Origin: Myxococcota bacterium
GTDB taxonomy: Bacteria; Myxococcota_A; UBA9160; UBA4427
Direction of reading: 5' to 3'
Length of the DNA: 57,873 nucleotides
Assembly (NCBI GenBank): GCA_029268645.1
Contig: JAQWNI010000095.1
Coordinates: 1 to 57,873 of the forward strand
Shown: positions 52,067-57,873 of the stretch, piece by piece
How positions within the stretch are numbered: the stretch's first letter is position 1
Layout of the letters: each line of letters opens with the position of its first letter
Made by a program: the position numbers and the translations under genes
The notes under the pieces: model-generated
Told to the model about the DNA's origin: nothing
Database searches by the model: none
What the model saw: the letters and a program-made list of their open reading frames with translations, nothing else

Positions 52067-53086
52067 GTGGCCATTCCTGCCATTGTGACCGCTGGCGACG
52101 GCCGGGCGGCTAAAGCGGTCTACGGGGAGAACAAAGTCTTTCTCCCCGTGGCAGGCCGACCGATGGTGGTTCGGCTTGTTTCCACCCTGCAGTCGGTTCC
52201 GGAAGTGTCGGAGGTTTGGGTCGTCGGCCGCCGGGCGCGGCTTGAGGAAATATTCAATGATGAGGTGCGAGGGGGTCTCTCGAAGCCGCTGTTCCTCGTT
52301 GAGCAGGGTCGAAACCTTCTCGAGAATGCGTGGGAGACCTACCGCCGCACGCTTTCTCGTGACCTCGAAAAAGGTCGCGACCCCGTCGGAGACGAGGTTG
52401 ACCAAGCGATCCTTTACCTCTCTGGAGACCTTCCCTTTGCGACCTCCCAGGAGCTCTCGGCGTTCATCCGCCAGGGGCTCGCGATACCCGATTGCGACTA
52501 CGCCTTGGGCCTAGCCCCGGCCGCGGCATTGGAGGGTTTCAAGCCGGCCTCACCCGGAGCCCCAGGGATTGATGTGGCCTTCTTCAATTTGCGAGAAGGC
52601 CGACTGCGCCAGAACAATCTACATCTGGCCCGTCCCGCACGCCTGGGAAAGCGCGATCGTATCGAGGACATGTACGAACACCGCCATCAGAAAAAATTTG
52701 GAAACATGGCGGTTCTGGCCTGGAAGCTCTTTTTTTCCCGGGCCGCGGGTCCCTGGATCGTACTTTTGTACCTCTTGATGCATGGAGCAGGATGGGCCGA
52801 TCGCTGGAAGCTAAGGCGACTCGCCGCTTGGCTGCGGTCGGGGGTCACGCTCGCCCGCAACGAAAGCGTCATCAGCCGGGTTCTCGACACACGCTTTCAT
52901 TTTGTCATCACGGAAGCCGGAGGTTGCGCGATCGACGTCGACACCGAAGCGGAGTACGACGCGGTGGAGCTTCGTTTCGACGAGTGGAAGAGCCTGCAGG
53001 ACGCTCGATCCGAGGCGCTTTACGGCCCCCCCGCCCTCGCGGCCCCCCGCCCTCAGTTAGACGCCGCCGACAAACAGGAGGCGTGA
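52067..53086 (+). CDS. MobA-like nucleotidyltransferase of unknown substrate
   Basis: With GTG at 52067 it has 339 residues and begins AIPAIVTAGDGRAAKAVYGENKVFLPVAGRPMV, a GT-A-type nucleotidyltransferase signature (TAGDGRAAK in place of the common LAGGxGTR, with the LPVAGRPM loop). A YLSGDLPFAT line carries the metal-binding Asp. After about residue 200 comes a distinctive C-terminal region, with a hydrophobic helix (GPWIVLLYLLMHGAGWADRW) and a conserved-looking FVITEAGGCAIDVDTEAEYDAV. Substrate unknown. The frame also opens at a TTG at 52043 overlapping the dodecin gene. Confidence 0.75.
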   Translation: MAIPAIVTAGDGRAAKAVYGENKVFLPVAGRPMVVRLVSTLQSVPEVSEVWVVGRRARLEEIFNDEVRGGLSKPLFLVEQGRNLLENAWETYRRTLSRDLEKGRDPVGDEVDQAILYLSGDLPFATSQELSAFIRQGLAIPDCDYALGLAPAAALEGFKPASPGAPGIDVAFFNLREGRLRQNNLHLARPARLGKRDRIEDMYEHRHQKKFGNMAVLAWKLFFSRAAGPWIVLLYLLMHGAGWADRWKLRRLAAWLRSGVTLARNESVISRVLDTRFHFVITEAGGCAIDVDTEAEYDAVELRFDEWKSLQDARSEALYGPPALAAPRPQLDAADKQEA

Positions 53087-53092
53087 ATTCGC

Positions 53093-53797
53093 ATGCCCCA
53101 GGCCTCGAATTGGCGTGAGGGACCCCGCGACGTCGTAGCCGTTTTGGCCAAATCCCCCCATCCGGGTCGGGTCAAGACGCGAATGTGCCCTCCCCTGGAC
53201 CCCCATCAGGCCGCGGAACTTTATGCGGCCATGCTGGCCGATGTCCTCGCGGCAACGGAATGTTTTGCTCTGGAGTCGGGGCTCGATGCAGTGCTCTGCG
53301 TCCACCCCCCTGGCGCCCAACTTGAGTTGGCGAGTCAAGCGCCGCCAAGTTTTCGCATCGTGGCGCAGCGCGGTGCGGCACTTTCTGAACGCATGGCCTG
53401 GGCCCTCGATGAGGCCCGCGCCACGGGTGCATCCAAGGTTCTGCTTCGAGGGAGTGACAACCCAGCGCTGTCTAGAGCCATTCTGGACTCGGCTTTGGAG
53501 GCTCTGGAAGAGGCCGACCTAGTGGTCTCACCCGACCTGGATGGGGGCTATGGGCTGGTGGGCATGCGAGGGTCTTGGTCTGCGGTTTTTGATCACCCAA
53601 TGAGCCGTTCATCGGTTTTGGAAGAGACCTTGGCGAATGCTGAGCGGCTCGGCCTTCGGGTCCAGCGCCTCGAAGGCAGCTTCGATCTCGACCGTGGAGT
53701 GGATCTCGATCGGCTCATGGAGGCCTGGGAAAGGGATGAATTGGACTTTTGCGAACGCACAGTCCAATGGATTCAGACCTACCGACTGGGCGCTTAA
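53093..53797 (+). CDS. TIGR04282/DUF2064-type glycosyltransferase-like protein
   Basis: 234 residues with the family lines VVAVLAKSPHPGRVKTRMCPPLDPHQAAELYAAML, ASKVLLRGSDNPALS and DLVVSPDLDGGYGLVGMR. This group (rSAM/selenodomain-associated transferase 1) has a GT-A-like fold and is often annotated as an arsenosugar biosynthesis glycosyltransferase. The reaction is unknown here; no radical SAM partner is in the window. It starts six bases after the preceding nucleotidyltransferase gene, so both are probably part of the dodecin transcript. Confidence 0.83.
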   Translation: MPQASNWREGPRDVVAVLAKSPHPGRVKTRMCPPLDPHQAAELYAAMLADVLAATECFALESGLDAVLCVHPPGAQLELASQAPPSFRIVAQRGAALSERMAWALDEARATGASKVLLRGSDNPALSRAILDSALEALEEADLVVSPDLDGGYGLVGMRGSWSAVFDHPMSRSSVLEETLANAERLGLRVQRLEGSFDLDRGVDLDRLMEAWERDELDFCERTVQWIQTYRLGA

Positions 53798-54619
53798 AGC
53801 CTCGGTGCCCGGGGCGACTGCGCAGCTAATGGCACAGGGGTAAAGGTGTGCACCTGAATTCTCACCCCCCGCCGGTCTAAACCGGCTGCCCTCGCTAATC
53901 CCCCGACAACACAAAACAATTCACGAGACCGTGGGTGCGCTACGGACCGCACAGTGTGCATCGGGCTACACAAGCTTTCTGCTCCCTAAGGCGATTGCGT
54001 TGCACGTTACATTCCGCCTTGGTTCGCAATGGATCAAAAGTGCGAACGCATTCGCAATCGAGAAGAGGCTCTTTCCCCCTTTTCAGTCGTCTCGGGATGC
54101 GTCAAGGTAATAGGCGACAGAGGTTGGTCGGTCCTTCCAGGAAACCCGACCGGCATCACGGAAAAGGAACACGCAGTTCAAAAACAGCTCGACCCCCTGT
54201 GTCCCTTTGAAGTGTCATGTCCCTTGTGGAGAAGTGAATCGTTGTCCAGCCAACATCAAGACTCGATGAGCCCTTGCGAAAGCGAAGCCACCCAGGCCGA
54301 ACGCCCGGGTCTCGTTTTCGATTCTCCCCATGGTTCTGCTCGATTCCGATCGGGCATCCCTCGCACCACCCCCTGCAGCAGCACGGGGACCGTCCTGAGC
54401 GCATTCTGCGCCCCCCTGGATGGACCCTTCTGGACCCCCAAAGACAATGTTTTGTTCCCTTCAACCGAAATCGGATCGATGGATCCGACGAGGGCGGCGG
54501 GAATCTAGGCGGTCTCCAGCGCGTTCCTCAAGGGTGAGGAACAAGCCGGCGGCCAACAGTCTGGGCTTTTCCAGAAGAAACCTGCTCTTGATGGAGCAGT
54601 TCACCCAGGGAGAACCAAA
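53798..54619. other. 822-base gene-free region before the porin gene
   Basis: No frame has a family-like sequence; the longest (54029-54508) is cysteine/serine-rich without a domain. Visible structure: GCCGGT-CTAA-ACCGGC (53871-53886) after the transferase stop, and TCGGATC-GATG-GATCCGA (54471-54488) shortly before the porin. The porin leader ends with GGGAGA before the ATG. The region could hold a long regulatory leader or a small RNA; nothing decisive is seen. Confidence 0.5.
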
Positions 54620-55948
54620 ATGCGATCCATTTGTATTTCCGTTGTGATCGCGGCCGCGAGCATATTGCTCGCCGTGCCGTTCGCGACCGCCGCCGATCTC
54701 GAAGCCGAGATCGCCGACATGAAGCAGCGCATGGAGGCCATGGAGGATCAGCTCCAGGCCCAGAACGACGAACTCACCGAAGCCCAAGCCACCGTCAAAG
54801 AGCAGACCGCTCTGATCGAGACTTCCGGTCTCGAAGAACGCGAAGATGTCTCCGCCCTGTCGAAATTCATCGAAGGCGTGGACATGAGCGCCTGGGTGGC
54901 GGCTTCCTACAACTACAACTTCGCGGGCAGTGGCGGCCTCAATACTCCCACGAACCTCAACTACGGCTATGACTGGTCCAGCAACACCTTCCAACTTGAC
55001 CAAGCCTGGATCTCAATCGATAAGGCCCCGACGGAAGAGAGCCGCGGGGGCTTCCACATGGACCTGCAGGCCGGTGCGTTGACCCAGACGGATGGTTACC
55101 GCGGCAACCTTTCGGGTACGGGTGGCATCAGCATTGCTCCGAATGTTGGGATCTACTCTGCCTATGTGAGCTACCTGGCGCCGCTGTTTAACGGCGTGCA
55201 GATCGATGCCGGTATCATGCCGACCATCATCGGCTGGGAAGTCGAGCAGCAGAACGCCAACTGGAACATCACCCGCGGCGCGACCTGGAGCATGCAGCCG
55301 GTAACCAATACCGGTGTGCTTGTCACGGTTCCGATCGGCAACTTCACGGTCCAGATGGGTGCCCTCAATGAGCCGGTTGCGGGAGTAGGCACCGATGTGA
55401 ACAGCGGCAAGGGCGTCACCTCCAAGGTCTCGTATGGGGCCGAAAAATGGGGCGCATCCTTTGGCGTGAACTGGGGGGGCCCGTCGGGTGATCCCACGGA
55501 CCAAAGCAAGAACCGGGGTATCGCGGACGTGATCCTTTGGATCGATCCGCTCGAAAACCTTTCCGCGTATATCAACTATGACTACGTCTGGTCGGAAGAC
55601 TTCTCGGGCAACACGGGGGGCGCGCATGCTCTGGCCGTCGGTGCTCGCTTGGGGATTATTGATTCCACGGGCATTGCCGCTCGCGTTGAATACATCAACG
55701 ACCAAGACGACCAGTTTGTTTTCCGACCCAGCACATCGACGTCTGCTGCAGGCAACATCGTGACGGTGACCGGCACTGTCGATCACCAGCTGACCGACGG
55801 CCTGACCCTGAAGGCCGAAGTGCGCTGGGACCACGAGGACAGCGCGGCCTTCCCGATTCGTGCGCTGAGTGCTAACGGCGACTGCGCCGGTGTCGCTTGT
55901 CAGAACGACCAGGTCGCGGCCATCGCGCAGCTCCTGTACGAGTTCTAA
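54620..55948 (+). CDS. Outer-membrane porin, putative beta-barrel porin-2 (OmpL-like) family
   Basis: 442 residues: a signal peptide (ISVVIAAASILLAVPFATAA), then a predicted coiled coil (ADLEAEIADMKQRMEAMEDQLQAQNDEL and so on), then a beta-barrel with many alternating aromatic strands and the terminal residue Phe (AIAQLLYEF), the outer-membrane insertion signal. The lines FQLDQAWISIDKAP and GGFHMDLQAGA match the barrel porin-2 (OmpL-like) group. Substrate not deducible. It is followed by two stem-loops, the second a strong terminator, so it is expressed as a single gene. Confidence 0.82.
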   Translation: MRSICISVVIAAASILLAVPFATAADLEAEIADMKQRMEAMEDQLQAQNDELTEAQATVKEQTALIETSGLEEREDVSALSKFIEGVDMSAWVAASYNYNFAGSGGLNTPTNLNYGYDWSSNTFQLDQAWISIDKAPTEESRGGFHMDLQAGALTQTDGYRGNLSGTGGISIAPNVGIYSAYVSYLAPLFNGVQIDAGIMPTIIGWEVEQQNANWNITRGATWSMQPVTNTGVLVTVPIGNFTVQMGALNEPVAGVGTDVNSGKGVTSKVSYGAEKWGASFGVNWGGPSGDPTDQSKNRGIADVILWIDPLENLSAYINYDYVWSEDFSGNTGGAHALAVGARLGIIDSTGIAARVEYINDQDDQFVFRPSTSTSAAGNIVTVTGTVDHQLTDGLTLKAEVRWDHEDSAAFPIRALSANGDCAGVACQNDQVAAIAQLLYEF

Positions 55949-55976
55949 CGCGGGAACCCATGTCCCTGGGTAAGGG

Positions 55977-55998
55977 GGGTGCGCCTTGGGGCGCACCC
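55977..55998 (+). terminator. Hairpin after porin gene
   Basis: GGGTGCGCC-TTGG-GGCGCACCC, a perfect 9-bp stem with a four-base loop, beginning 29 bases after the porin stop. No T-run follows, so it may pause polymerase or protect the mRNA 3' end ahead of the stronger terminator. Confidence 0.6.
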
Positions 55999-56051
55999 TC
56001 TGCACCCGGAGGCCGTTGGGGCGCGGAGCCAAGCTTCGCTTCGCCAAAACA

Positions 56052-56092
56052 AAGGGCGCATCACCCATTGCGGGGATGCGCCCTTGTTTTTT
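56052..56092. terminator. Strong, probably bidirectional intrinsic terminator
   Basis: AAGGGCGCATC (56052-56062) pairs with GATGCGCCCTT (56075-56085), perfect over 11 bp, with a 12-base loop, followed by G and six T (56087-56092). On the minus strand an A-rich flank (AAAAC) gives a T-run as well, so it can also stop transcription of the convergent Fis-type gene. Confidence 0.9.
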
Positions 56093-56163
56093 GGGGCCCG
56101 CCGCCGGGGGGCGGGGGCCGGGTGGTGGTTCTCTCGGCGGGGAAGGGTTGAGGGCGTGCGGAA

Positions 56164-57385
<1,222 letters not shown>

Positions 57386-57492
57386 CCGCCCTCTCGACCT
57401 CGGTTTTGTCCCATTTCGTCAACCCAATAAGATGAACGGTTTTTGAAAGACCTCGCCATCTTTGAACCCCCCACAGGAGCGATAGGAAGACC

Positions 57493-57873
57493 ATGAAGCA
57501 CAAGCTCGAGTACATCTGGCTCGATGGGTATAAGCCCACGCAGAGCCTTCGTAGTAAAACCCAGGTTGTCGAAGATTTTTCGGGCAAGCTTGAGGACGCC
57601 CCGATGTGGTCGTTCGATGGCAGCTCGACCGAGCAAGCGGACGGGAGTGATTCAGATTGTCTTCTGAAGCCGGTCGCGATCTTTCCCGATCCGGGCCGCA
57701 GCAGCGCTTTCCTCGTCATGACCGAAGTCCTAAACGCCGATGGAACGCCTCATGAGTCCAACGGCCGAGCCACCATCGAGGATGACGACGACGATTTCTG
57801 GTTTGGTTTCGAGCAGGAGTACTTCCTGTGGAATCCCGAAACCGATCGACCGCCGGGCTTCCCCAAAGCGGGC
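57493..57873 (+). CDS. Glutamine synthetase type II, 3' partial
   Basis: ATP-dependent formation of glutamine from glutamate and ammonia. The first 127 residues are visible and run to the window end. It starts MKHKLEYIWLDGYKPTQSLR, then MWSFDGSSTEQADGSDSDC and DDDDFWFGFEQEYFLW, all typical of the eukaryote-like GSII (GlnII) family rather than bacterial GSI. GSII lacks the adenylylation site of GSI, so control by PII would have to be by another route. AGGAAG is just before the ATG. Downstream of glnB, probably in the same operon. Confidence 0.92.
   Translation, partial: MKHKLEYIWLDGYKPTQSLRSKTQVVEDFSGKLEDAPMWSFDGSSTEQADGSDSDCLLKPVAIFPDPGRSSAFLVMTEVLNADGTPHESNGRATIEDDDDDFWFGFEQEYFLWNPETDRPPGFPKAG

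Noticed and set aside
54029-54508. 159-codon plus-strand frame in the porin upstream region
   Set aside because: Low-complexity Cys/Ser/Pro content, no Shine-Dalgarno of note and no domain; more likely non-coding.

Overview
The window looks like a piece of a GC-rich, Gram-negative bacterial chromosome, most probably from the Myxococcota/Desulfobacterota ('deltaproteobacterial') side of the tree. The evidence is the outer-membrane and periplasmic gene content (SurA-like chaperone, porin, BtuF, YidC with a periplasmic domain), a GyrB with the long Gram-negative insertion, paired b and b' ATP synthase subunits, a parA-parB-bactofilin cluster, and a protein resembling the MXAN_5187 C-terminal family. 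Species cannot be named from the sequence alone. No phage, insertion sequence or CRISPR array is visible; this is essentially core genome with a few accessory genes.

Layout. 3-10815: DNA repair and housekeeping: mfd (5' end lies outside the window), a leftward glycosyltransferase and TetR regulator, surA-like, uvrA, a degenerate CPBP-type membrane protein, and tmk. 11158-21245: a long leftward block dnaN, gyrB, gyrA, hemL, then Fo genes atpZ, atpI, atpB and atpE. 21246-21786: an intergenic stretch that I interpret as the replication origin: DnaA-box-like sites, a DnaA-trio-like array and an AT-rich segment. 21787-28491: rightward rpmH, rnpA, yidD, yidC, khpB, two parS sites, rsmG, parA, parB and bactofilin. 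28793-35088: rightward b', b, delta, alpha, gamma, beta and epsilon genes of ATP synthase, so the enzyme is encoded by two clusters on either side of the putative origin. 35180-43758: FG-GAP repeat protein, an unknown gene preceded by a striking TGACGC repeat array, the biotin genes bioB-bioF-bioD, radA, a polyprenyl diphosphate synthase and a ComEA-like protein. 43854-48885: a B12-type ABC importer, enolase and an unknown exported protein. 49167-57873: a receiver-XRE fusion regulator, a universal stress protein, tRNA-Ala(CGC), a UbiA-like protein, two tandem dodecin-like genes, two nucleotide-sugar-type transferases, a porin, an orphan Fis-type DNA-binding protein, glnB and the start of a type II glutamine synthetase gene.

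How it fits together. Genes run away from 21.2-21.8 kb on both sides, as expected around an origin, and parS/ParAB lie about 4 kb away. Several regulatory sites can be read: a palindrome over the tetR promoter, a BirA-box-like palindrome over the bioB promoter, a sigma-54 promoter for glnB, and a run of operon heads where a TANNNT -10 box sits only 6-7 bases before ATG, suggesting leaderless transcripts. Convergent genes are packed so tightly that stop codons touch or overlap in the tetranucleotide CTAG. The most interesting unexplained signals are the 22-bp-spaced TGACGC array at 37.4-37.6 kb, the origin element, the tandem dodecins that lack the flavin-stacking tryptophan, and the receiver-XRE regulator.
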